From an uncultured Bacteroidales bacterium (GTDB lineage: Bacteria; Bacteroidota; Bacteroidia; Bacteroidales; F082): a stretch of DNA of 8,852 nucleotides. The stretch's first letter is position 1. Every line of letters begins with the position of its first letter. The notes beneath the pieces were generated by a model. The model was not told the DNA's origin. It saw nothing but the letters and a program-made list of their open reading frames with translations, and ran no database searches. Where the stretch lies: positions 1-8,852 of the forward strand of contig CALGBV010000270.1 of the NCBI GenBank assembly GCA_937884015.1. The letters run 5' to 3'. The translations under genes were made by a program, and so were the position numbers. Shown in pieces: positions 1-5,992 of the stretch.

Positions 1-738
1 CTCACGCAAGGCTTCATCGGCAGCACCAATGGCGGCAAACACGCCACCACCCTTGGACGCGAAGGTTCCGATTTCACGGCCGCCATCTTCGCCAACTGCC
101 TCGATGCTGAGGAGGTCACCATTTGGAAAGATGTCGACGGTCTGCTCAATGCCGATCCGAAGCGTTTCAAGGAAACGGTCAAGATTCCGCACATCAGCTA
201 TTCCGAAGCCATCGAACTGGCTTTCTATGGCGCCAGCATCATCCACCCGAAGACCATCAAGCCGCTGCAAAACAAAAACATAAGGCTGAACGTGCAGTCG
301 TTCGTCCACCCCGACATGGAGCCCAGCGTGATTGACGGCAACCCATCACCCATCACCCATCACCCATCATCCATCACCCATCACATTGTAAAAGATAACC
401 AGACCTTGGTGAGCATTTCGCCACGCGACTTCTCCTTCATGAACGAGCACAACCTGAAGACGGTTTTCGAAGTCTGCGACGAACTCCGCATCCATGCCAA
501 CATGATGCAGACCTCTGCCCTCATGCTCTCCCTCTGCTTCGACCACGATGATGCCAAGCGCGAAGCCTTGATGGAATCGTTGGGCAAGATGTTCAGCATA
601 AAATACAACGAAAACCTCCAGCTTTACACCATCCGTCATTACGAGGAAGGTCAGGAGAAGGCTTTCATTGCAGGCCGAAAAATCTACCTCGAGCAACGCA
701 GCCGTGCCACGGCACAGTTTGTAATAGAAAACGCATAA
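1..738 (+). CDS. lysC: Aspartate kinase, monofunctional, 3' part (5' end outside window)
   Basis: Aspartate kinase phosphorylates L-aspartate with ATP, the first step towards lysine, threonine, methionine and diaminopimelate. The reading frame is open from base 1 and ends at TAA 736-738, giving 245 visible residues of a protein usually near 440. Early in the fragment is the family signature GFIGSTNGGKHATTLGREGS, followed by DFTAAIFANCLDAEEVTIWKD. Next come the DGLLNADP and SYSEAIELAFYGASIIHPKT stretches that close the catalytic domain. The remainder (from NQTLVSISPRDFSF to the C-terminus) is the ACT regulatory region, which in this family binds the feedback amino acid. No homoserine dehydrogenase follows, so it is the monofunctional type. 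Oddity: the linker between the two regions reads PSPITHHPSSITHH and is encoded by six tandem 7-base repeats (342-383), unlike any linker I recall for this family. Identity is very sure; which amino acid inhibits it is not visible. Confidence 0.95.
   Translation, partial: LTQGFIGSTNGGKHATTLGREGSDFTAAIFANCLDAEEVTIWKDVDGLLNADPKRFKETVKIPHISYSEAIELAFYGASIIHPKTIKPLQNKNIRLNVQSFVHPDMEPSVIDGNPSPITHHPSSITHHIVKDNQTLVSISPRDFSFMNEHNLKTVFEVCDELRIHANMMQTSALMLSLCFDHDDAKREALMESLGKMFSIKYNENLQLYTIRHYEEGQEKAFIAGRKIYLEQRSRATAQFVIENA
342..383 (+). repeat. Six tandem CCCATCA heptamers inside lysC
   Basis: Six consecutive 7-base units, CCCATCA, with a single change in the fifth (TCCATCA), occupy 42 bases of the lysC coding frame. 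Because 42 is divisible by 3 the frame stays open, and the 21-base super-period gives a seven-residue protein repeat (PSPITHH / PSSITHH). The unit resembles short intergenic tandem repeats rather than coding sequence. Gain or loss of one or two units would shift the frame before the ACT region; gain or loss of three would not. Confidence 0.95.
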
Positions 739-755
739 ACAAAGTACAAAAAACA

Positions 756-794
756 AAAAGGAAATGCCGGAGCAAAGCCCCGGCATTTCCTTTT
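756..794. terminator. Bidirectional rho-independent terminator
   Basis: The arms 756-770 (AAAAGGAAATGCCGG) and 780-794 (CCGGCATTTCCTTTT) are a perfect 15-bp inverted repeat around a 9-base loop. It lies 17 bases after the lysC stop and 22 bases after the stop of the convergent lipoprotein gene. A-rich sequence on the left gives a U-run for leftward transcripts, and TTTT at the right end serves rightward ones. It can therefore end both convergent transcripts. Confidence 0.93.
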
Positions 795-816
795 AATAAT
801 GAGTGTCAAGCCTCAA

Positions 817-2325
817 TTACGGAAGGTCATTCAGAATCTGACCAGCGTAATATTCAACGCCATTGAAGACACCATCGCTTTCGCAATACACATTGCCCAA
901 TGGAGCATCGTAGACATTGCCCGAGTGTTGGCCACCGACATAGTCGTTGATGTATTCAATGGAGATGCCGTATGCATTACCTGAGAATGAGCAGTTGGTG
1001 ATGTCGCACTGGGAGCTGCCGCGCAGATAAAGGGCGCTTCTCTTATAGTAATCATCCGGATCAGCGCCTGTATTGGAAATGTTGACAAAATCCAGTTTGC
1101 TGCCCGATCTGTTGCATTTAAATTCAAGGCCTCTCCAAAGGTCTTCGCTGGTAGTGCCACGGAAAACGATAGGTTGTTGAGGAGTACCGACAGCCTTAAA
1201 GATCACTTCTTCGGATACAACCATCCAAAAGTCATAATCAAACATGAATTCAACGCCAGGTTCCAGCGTGAGGGTCTTGTTACCTCCAAACACAATACCA
1301 TCTTTAAAGTGATAAGGGATTGGCATGCCCTTGAACGAAACACTCTCCTCGAGCTCATAATAATCAGGAGTGACTTCAATGTGATTTTTGCCATTGAGTT
1401 CAAACACATTGTTAGCGCTGACATTGGTGAACAAGGCAGGAATGTTTTCTGTAATCCATGGGAAGGATGCACAATTTCTGATGACATTGTTCTCAAAAGC
1501 GATAAAGCGGGTATCTCCATATTCGGTGTCAATACCAACGCCTAAGCTGCCATCGATAAGGCAGTTCTTCATAGAGACTTTGCCATTCTGAATATCTACG
1601 ACACCAGACCATTGGTAATCATCGCTGCCACCACGGAGGAACTGAACATATTCCCACTGGTTGTCGTTGCGCTTTGAATTCAGCACAATACGATTCCAGG
1701 AGCCATTGTTAGGATTGTTGGCCGGGCCACAGAACACGATAGGTTTTTCAGCCGTACCAACCATTTTCAGACCAGCATTTTCGCCGATTTCAATGCCGCC
1801 ATCAGCACCTGTAAACATGATGGTAACACCTGGTTCGATGGTGAGAAGAGCATTGCCATCAATCCAAAGCCAACCGTCAACGACATAGTCGACAGGAAGA
1901 CCGAGGTCAGGCCAAGTGGTGTTGGCATCAATGCTGCCATAGATTTCGGTTGGGTCGGTGGAACCGCCACCGCCGCCACCGCCACCGTTATTGTCAACGG
2001 TAACAGTAACAGTGTACATGGCTTGTGAACCATCTTCTGCCATTACAGTGTAAGTTACAGGATTGGTGAAATTGGTAGGGATACCCGAAGCAGGGCTAAT
2101 GGTAGCCTTATCGGAAATGGTGATGACAGGAACCAATGCAGTGACATCGGTGCCAAAAGGAACGACAGCCACAATAGTCTTGGCTGATTCAGTAACGACA
2201 GCTTCAACAGCTGGTGTAACAAACGAGAAAGACAAAATCTTTTTCTCGCTACTTTCCTTGTTACAGCTTGTTGCTACAACCACGAGGGCGAGCAGTGCGA
2301 CAAGCAATTTGCTAAATCTTTTCAT
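817..2325 (-). CDS. Surface lipoprotein with DUF5018-like domain and two-lobed beta-helix
   Basis: A 502-residue predicted lipoprotein. Residues 1-20 are a signal peptide ending VVATS, and Cys21 is the likely lipidated residue, so the protein should sit in the outer membrane, possibly facing outside. Residues about 30-112 form one Bacteroidota surface domain ending in SPASG, NFTNPVTYTV and YTVTVTV (DUF5018-like). The same domain occurs twice in the Omp28-type protein at 4658-5992. Eight glycines (114-121, bases 1963-1986, mixed GGT/GGC codons) form a flexible linker. The rest looks like a right-handed beta-helix: an LTIEPGV...KPIVFCG block at about 160-199 recurs 190 residues later as LTLEPGV...QPIVFRG at about 352-390, each followed by a strand-rich, Asn-rich part (KNCLIDG, ITNCSFSG). 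No catalytic motif is visible, so the ligand or substrate is unknown; glycan binding or a structural role are guesses. It is probably monocistronic, between a promoter-like box at 2491-2498 and the terminator at 756-794. Confidence 0.85.
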   Translation of the reverse strand: MKRFSKLLVALLALVVVATSCNKESSEKKILSFSFVTPAVEAVVTESAKTIVAVVPFGTDVTALVPVITISDKATISPASGIPTNFTNPVTYTVMAEDGSQAMYTVTVTVDNNGGGGGGGGSTDPTEIYGSIDANTTWPDLGLPVDYVVDGWLWIDGNALLTIEPGVTIMFTGADGGIEIGENAGLKMVGTAEKPIVFCGPANNPNNGSWNRIVLNSKRNDNQWEYVQFLRGGSDDYQWSGVVDIQNGKVSMKNCLIDGSLGVGIDTEYGDTRFIAFENNVIRNCASFPWITENIPALFTNVSANNVFELNGKNHIEVTPDYYELEESVSFKGMPIPYHFKDGIVFGGNKTLTLEPGVEFMFDYDFWMVVSEEVIFKAVGTPQQPIVFRGTTSEDLWRGLEFKCNRSGSKLDFVNISNTGADPDDYYKRSALYLRGSSQCDITNCSFSGNAYGISIEYINDYVGGQHSGNVYDAPLGNVYCESDGVFNGVEYYAGQILNDLP

Positions 2326-2490
2326 TGTAAGTATAATTTAAATAAACATTTATTCCGCAACTAAATTCAGAACTTTAACCATAAACCCATAAGCAGCAAC
2401 AAGTTGCATACGGGATTGCCATTCCAGGAAATTCGTCCAACCCAGCGTGCGGAGGAACCGAGATTGAAAAAAAATCCCACAATAGCGTGG

Positions 2491-2498
2491 CAAAGGTA
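2491..2498 (-). promoter_or_regulatory. Bacteroidota -7 box (TACCTTTG), probable promoter of the lipoprotein gene
   Basis: Read on the minus strand this is TACCTTTG, an exact match to the Bacteroidota TAnnTTTG box, preceded by a T/A-rich stretch (TTTTTTGTCAAATTTTTTC). A TTTG lies 12 bases upstream (2511-2514), closer than the usual 19-20, so the -33 element is not convincing. Transcription from here would leave an untranslated leader of about 160 bases before the ATG at 2325. A weak 4-bp hairpin (CCAC...GTGG, 2476-2490) followed by a T-run lies at the very start of that leader. Confidence 0.55.
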
Positions 2499-2575
2499 GA
2501 AAAAATTTGACAAAAAACACCCTTACAGTGAAATTTTCAAAACAAACGAATCGCTCCTTTTAACAAGGCGAGACA

Positions 2576-3763
2576 TTACCCGAACAACACATTCAAATCG
2601 AGTTTCAGGAAATCCTCAATCGAAATGCCGCCCGAGCCGACGACATAGACATATTTCGGATGAAAAGCCTCCATGAAGACGGAGAGGCCTCGGTTCATCG
2701 TCCGCCTGCCGCTTTTGACTTCGATGCCGATAACGCTTTCGCCTCTGACCAAGACAAAATCGACTTCATCCTGGGCATCGCGCCAATAATACAGCTTGAA
2801 ATCCATCACGCTGGCTTTTCCGACAAGATACGCACCGACAGCCGACTCGACCCATCGTCCCCAACGCATCGGGTCGGTGTATTCCTTCACGAAGCCACGG
2901 CCCGTATACACACTCATCAAGGCCGAGTTATAGACCTGATATTTCGGAATGGAATTGTATTTCCTGGAATTATCAGACGCATATTTCTGCAAACCTGCCA
3001 GCAGTTCACATTCGTCGAGCACCTTTATATAATTGGCCAAAGTGGTCACATTGCCCGCATCCTGCAATTGTCCCAACATCTTGTTCAACGAGAGCAACTC
3101 GCCCGAATAGCTGCATCCCAACTCGAACAGCTGGCGCAACAAGGCCGGCTTATAGATGATGGTCGTCATCAGCACATCTTTTGAGATGGCGGGCTCGACA
3201 ACGGCATCCAGCATGTACCTCTTCCAACGGCTTTCGTTTTTCACCAGATTGGCGCCACCCGGATAACCGCCATAATAGATGTACTGGTCGACACTCCATC
3301 CAAAGGCATCGTGCATCTCCTGATAACTCCAGTGCCCCAGCCTAATCATTTCGAAACGGCCCGCCAGCGATTCCGTCAAACCGCTTTTCAGCAGCAGACG
3401 CGACGAACCCAGCAGCACCACCTTGATGTTGACATCATTAAAGCTGTCCAAGTCCCATTCACGCTTGACCGCTTCGCTCCAGTTCTGCATTTTCTGGATT
3501 TCATCAATAACCAGAAGGTATTCGCCGCCACCCAAAATACGATATTGAGCGCGCGCTGACTCCCACACACGACCTATCCACGAAGTGTCGTCTTCAGGAA
3601 TGCCGTCTGCCAACTCAAAAGTGTAAGGAATATCAATTTGCTGCAAAACCTGCTTCACCAATGTGGACTTCCCCACTTGGCGAGGACCGACAACAACCTG
3701 AATAAACTGACGCGGCTCGCGCATGCGTTCCATCAAAACATCAAAACAAGGTCTTACAAACAT
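2576..3763 (-). CDS. AAA ATPase with C-terminal DUF4143 / PD-(D/E)XK-like domain
   Basis: A 395-residue member of the AAA_14-DUF4143 family, common in Bacteroidota and archaea and of poorly known cellular role. The N-terminal ATPase domain shows Walker A GPRQVGKST (residues 26-34), Walker B YLLVIDEIQK (82-91), a sensor-like VVLLGSSRLLLK (115-126) and ESLAGRFEMIRLG. The middle is helical. The C-terminal part has the PD-(D/E)XK arrangement DEVDFVL then IEVKSG, with Asp335, Glu348 and Lys350 as the candidate nuclease-fold residues. All key residues are present, so nothing suggests decay. The start at 3763 (MFVRPCFDVL) is preferred over an in-frame ATG at 3805, because the -7 box at 3785-3792 lies inside that extension, and 3805 falls in the repeat array. 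The gene is alone on its strand and divergent from trmO; no toxin, antitoxin or mobile-element partner is visible. Family assignment is firm; nuclease activity and function are unproven. Confidence 0.9.
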   Translation of the reverse strand: MFVRPCFDVLMERMREPRQFIQVVVGPRQVGKSTLVKQVLQQIDIPYTFELADGIPEDDTSWIGRVWESARAQYRILGGGEYLLVIDEIQKMQNWSEAVKREWDLDSFNDVNIKVVLLGSSRLLLKSGLTESLAGRFEMIRLGHWSYQEMHDAFGWSVDQYIYYGGYPGGANLVKNESRWKRYMLDAVVEPAISKDVLMTTIIYKPALLRQLFELGCSYSGELLSLNKMLGQLQDAGNVTTLANYIKVLDECELLAGLQKYASDNSRKYNSIPKYQVYNSALMSVYTGRGFVKEYTDPMRWGRWVESAVGAYLVGKASVMDFKLYYWRDAQDEVDFVLVRGESVIGIEVKSGRRTMNRGLSVFMEAFHPKYVYVVGSGGISIEDFLKLDLNVLFG

Positions 3764-3784
3764 AACTCTATGATTTTTACACTG

Positions 3785-3792
3785 CAAAATTA
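3785..3792 (-). promoter_or_regulatory. -7 box (TAATTTTG) for the AAA ATPase gene
   Basis: The minus-strand sequence TAATTTTG matches TAnnTTTG exactly. It ends 22 bases before the ATG at 3763, leaving a leader of about 18 bases if transcription starts about 4 bases past the box. The first 22-base repeat begins 2 bases upstream of it (3794), so the whole -33 region of this promoter is made of array sequence. Confidence 0.65.
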
Positions 3793-3793
3793 C

Positions 3794-3944
3794 AAAAATT
3801 CTCAAATCTCCACCGAAAAATTCTCAAATCTTCATCAAAAAATTCTCAAATCTCATCAGAAAAATTCTCAAATCTCACCAGAAAAATTCTCAAATCTCCA
3901 TCAGAAAATTCTCAAATCTCATCAGAAAAATTCTCAAATCTCAT
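3794..3944. repeat. Seven-copy 22-base tandem repeat array between divergent promoters
   Basis: Seven head-to-tail copies of AAAAATTCTCAAATCTCatcag begin at 3794, 3816, 3838, 3860, 3882, 3905 and 3926; the last is partial. Unit lengths are 22, 22, 22, 22, 23 and 21. The 17-base core AAAAATTCTCAAATCTC is nearly invariant (unit 2 has CTT for CTC; unit 6 lacks one A), while the last 4-5 bases vary. The spacing is about two DNA helical turns, so the A-tracts fall on the same face, which favours bending. The array fills the space between the divergent -7 boxes of the ATPase gene and trmO. It is open on the plus strand but shows no sign of being a gene. Confidence 0.95.
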
Positions 3945-3963
3945 TCATAACATGATTTTTTCC

Positions 3964-3971
3964 TAATATTG
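3964..3971 (+). promoter_or_regulatory. Candidate -7 box (TAATATTG) for trmO
   Basis: TAATATTG differs from TAnnTTTG at one base and ends 8 bases before the trmO ATG. If transcription starts about 4 bases past the box, the leader is only about 5 bases, so trmO mRNA may be nearly leaderless. The expected -33 position (about 3940-3944) falls in the last repeat unit. No clear TTTG is seen there, so the call is tentative. Confidence 0.4.
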
Positions 3972-3979
3972 CAGTCCAA

Positions 3980-4654
3980 ATGAAAACGATAGCACACATC
4001 CATAGCGAGTTCCCGACCAAGTTTGGCGTTCCGCGCCAAAGCGGCATCATTGACAGCTTGAAAGCCACCATTGTCTTTGAACCTGAATACCGCAATCCCG
4101 ATGCGTTCCGTGGCTTGGAAGACTTTTCGCACATCTGGCTCATCTGGGAGTTCTCGGAAGCGGTCCGCGACGATTGGTCGCCCACGGTCAGGCCTCCGCG
4201 CTTGGGTGGCAACATGCGCAAAGGCGTTTTCGCCACACGCTCGCCTTTCCGCCCCAATGCCATCGGACTCTCGTCGGTGAAATTAGACAAGATTGAAATC
4301 GACCCGAAACTCGGTCCCGTGCTGCCCGTCTCGGGTGCCGACCTCATGGATGGCACTCCTATTTTCGACATCAAGCCTTACATCGCTTACACCGACAGCC
4401 ATCCCGAAGCCATCAGTGGCTTTGCCACACAGCCTGCCGAATATCTTTTGGAAGTCGATTTTCCGCCAACCCTTTTGGAACGTGTTCCCGAAAGGCAACG
4501 GCAAAGCCTAATCGCTGTGCTGGCGCACGACCCAAGGCCACAATACCAAAACAGCCCCGAACGCATCTACGGGATGGCATTCGGAGCTGTTGAAGTCAAG
4601 TTTCAGGTGAAGGACACCTGCCTGACTGTTATTGATGTGCAAGCTGCACCATAA
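3980..4654 (+). CDS. trmO: tRNA (N6-threonylcarbamoyladenosine(37)-N6)-methyltransferase TrmO
   Basis: TrmO (formerly TsaA/YaeB) uses S-adenosylmethionine to methylate t6A at position 37 of ANN-decoding tRNAs, giving m6t6A, which aids decoding. The 224-residue product is close to the 235 of E. coli. Family motifs in order are FPTKFGVPRQSGI near the N-terminus, GLEDFSHIWLIWEF, KGVFATRSPFRPNAIGLS, DLMDGTPIFDIKPYIAY and the C-terminal HDPRPQY. ATG 3980 places the first motif at the usual distance from the N-terminus, and no better start exists upstream. The gene stands alone on the plus strand. Its stop is 3 bases from the stop of the convergent Omp28-type gene, and no terminator lies between them. 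Identity is sure. Confidence 0.95.
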   Translation: MKTIAHIHSEFPTKFGVPRQSGIIDSLKATIVFEPEYRNPDAFRGLEDFSHIWLIWEFSEAVRDDWSPTVRPPRLGGNMRKGVFATRSPFRPNAIGLSSVKLDKIEIDPKLGPVLPVSGADLMDGTPIFDIKPYIAYTDSHPEAISGFATQPAEYLLEVDFPPTLLERVPERQRQSLIAVLAHDPRPQYQNSPERIYGMAFGAVEVKFQVKDTCLTVIDVQAAP

Positions 4655-4657
4655 ATC

Positions 4658-5992
4658 TTATTCCATGATTTTGGCTTCTTCCACTTGAAGGATGCTCTTG
4701 TCGGAATTATTGTAAACGTAAGCAATGATATAGCAATTGGAAGCATCGAAAGCTTCGTCAATAAGCGCATCATATTGATTCGTTATGCCGCTAGCGTCAA
4801 ACGCTACAGTCTCTCCCCAAGCTCCATTCAAAGACTTGCGGAACACGTGACGGTGAACGTAATCTTCAACGAGACCAGAAGTGGTCACCTGTTTACCGAT
4901 GATATTGTCTTCCATCAAGCAGACAACAAGACTAAGATCATCGTCAATGTCGACCATTTCCCTCAAATTGACTTGAACATTAAGCGCACGTGTATTAGGG
5001 TTGTAAGTGTTAAAGATCTTGATAGCGACGACAGGATCCTTATCCAGTTCTGCAGTAACAGCCGAACCCCATTGTCCAGAATTGACGCCAATGTTGCCTG
5101 AATACGGAATGCGGTTCACTGTGCCGATAGGATTCACATCGAAGCCGAAGAAGCTATACCATTCGTCGCCTTCCTCAGTTGTGAAATCGGGGAAAGTACC
5201 AATAGGTTGGGCCAAGTAACCGGCATGGACACCCAAAACGATAAGCCGTCCCGGATATTCCTCCTGCAAGTCGAGGGCGACTTGAGCGGCAGCCGGGCAG
5301 TTGATGCAACGCACGCCCGTATAGTCTTCCAGCAGCACCTTTTTGACGACAGTTTCATCGTGCTGAACCTCCACCGTTGCGGTATATTCGCAGGTGGTTC
5401 CGTTGATAGCGGTCACAGTATAGACCACAGGGTTGGTGAAGTCTTGAGCTTCGCCAGAAGCAGGGCTGACGGTAGCACCTTCAGAGACTGTAATCTCTGG
5501 AGCCAAATTGGTGACATCAGTGCCTTCCGGCACTCTAGCATAGACGGTCTTCCCGACTTTGTCAATCTGAGCGGAGACAGAAATTTCAGGAAAAGCGAAT
5601 CCTATGATTTCCTTTTCATCTTCAGGGTCAAAGTTGCGGACCACTACGGAATAGACTGCCTTTTCGCCATTAAAGGCCGTCACGGTATACTGAACTGGAT
5701 TGGTAAAATTCTGAGCCACGCCCGAAGCAGGTTCAATGATAGCGTATTTACCGACCTTAATGACAGGAACAAGTTCCGTCAGATCAGTATCTTCCGTCAG
5801 CAGTACGGTAACGGTTTTAGCATCTTTATCGATGGTGCCATTCACACCATTGATGGTAAAGTCATGAATAGTATTGTCTTTTTCGTCGCTTTTCAGATAA
5901 GGTTCTTGGACTTTATCGCAGGCGCTCATGGCAAACAGCGCCACGATGGCCATAGTCAAAATATTTCTAAATTTCTTCATAACGTTATTCAT
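4658..5992 (-). CDS. Omp28-type lipoprotein with two surface domains and a CINC thioredoxin-like motif
   Basis: A 444-residue predicted outer-membrane lipoprotein. Residues 1-24 form a signal peptide ending AMSA, with Cys25 as lipid anchor. Two consecutive DUF5018-like domains follow at about 43-119 and 128-209, each with EPASG or SPASG, NFTNPV or DFTNPV, and a YTVTA stretch. The C-terminal half (from about 216) is the Omp28-related domain: VLLEDYTGVRCINCPAAAQ carries a CxxC pair at Cys229/Cys232 on a thioredoxin-like start, and VHRHVFRKSLNGAWGE at 379-394 is a typical later motif. P. gingivalis Omp28 is a surface lipoprotein of this family, but a biochemical role is not settled. The ATG at 5992 shares one base with the upstream stop (TAATG), so translation may be coupled. 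An alternative start at 5980 (MKKFRN) gives a cleaner signal peptide. It is the last gene of the tlpA-DUF6029-Omp28 operon. Family is confident; the redox role is inferred. Confidence 0.88.
   Translation of the reverse strand: MNNVMKKFRNILTMAIVALFAMSACDKVQEPYLKSDEKDNTIHDFTINGVNGTIDKDAKTVTVLLTEDTDLTELVPVIKVGKYAIIEPASGVAQNFTNPVQYTVTAFNGEKAVYSVVVRNFDPEDEKEIIGFAFPEISVSAQIDKVGKTVYARVPEGTDVTNLAPEITVSEGATVSPASGEAQDFTNPVVYTVTAINGTTCEYTATVEVQHDETVVKKVLLEDYTGVRCINCPAAAQVALDLQEEYPGRLIVLGVHAGYLAQPIGTFPDFTTEEGDEWYSFFGFDVNPIGTVNRIPYSGNIGVNSGQWGSAVTAELDKDPVVAIKIFNTYNPNTRALNVQVNLREMVDIDDDLSLVVCLMEDNIIGKQVTTSGLVEDYVHRHVFRKSLNGAWGETVAFDASGITNQYDALIDEAFDASNCYIIAYVYNNSDKSILQVEEAKIME

Noticed and set aside
367..786. 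139-residue minus-strand open frame over the end of lysC
   Set aside because: Antisense to the well-supported ACT region; it also runs into the terminator hairpin.
2526..2575. Terminator for the ATPase gene (hairpin around TCGCTCCTT / AAGGCGA)
   Set aside because: Only 4 bp, a 2-base bulge, then 3 bp, with no clean U-run after it. Too weak to call.
3764..3805. Longer ATPase start at 3805 (14 extra residues)
   Set aside because: The extension lies over the -7 box and first repeat unit, and the peptide (MRIFVILQCKNHRV) is not typical of the family's N-terminus.
3794..3944. CRISPR-like array
   Set aside because: Units are contiguous 22-base tandem repeats with only 4-5 variable bases. There are no spacers of 25-40 bases and no cas genes nearby.
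3638..3955. 105-residue plus-strand open frame with repeated SQISPEKF / NLHQKILKSHQK peptides
   Set aside because: Its second half is the 22-base array read in frame and its first half is antisense to the ATPase gene. The peptide repetition comes from the DNA repeat; no coding signal or family match.
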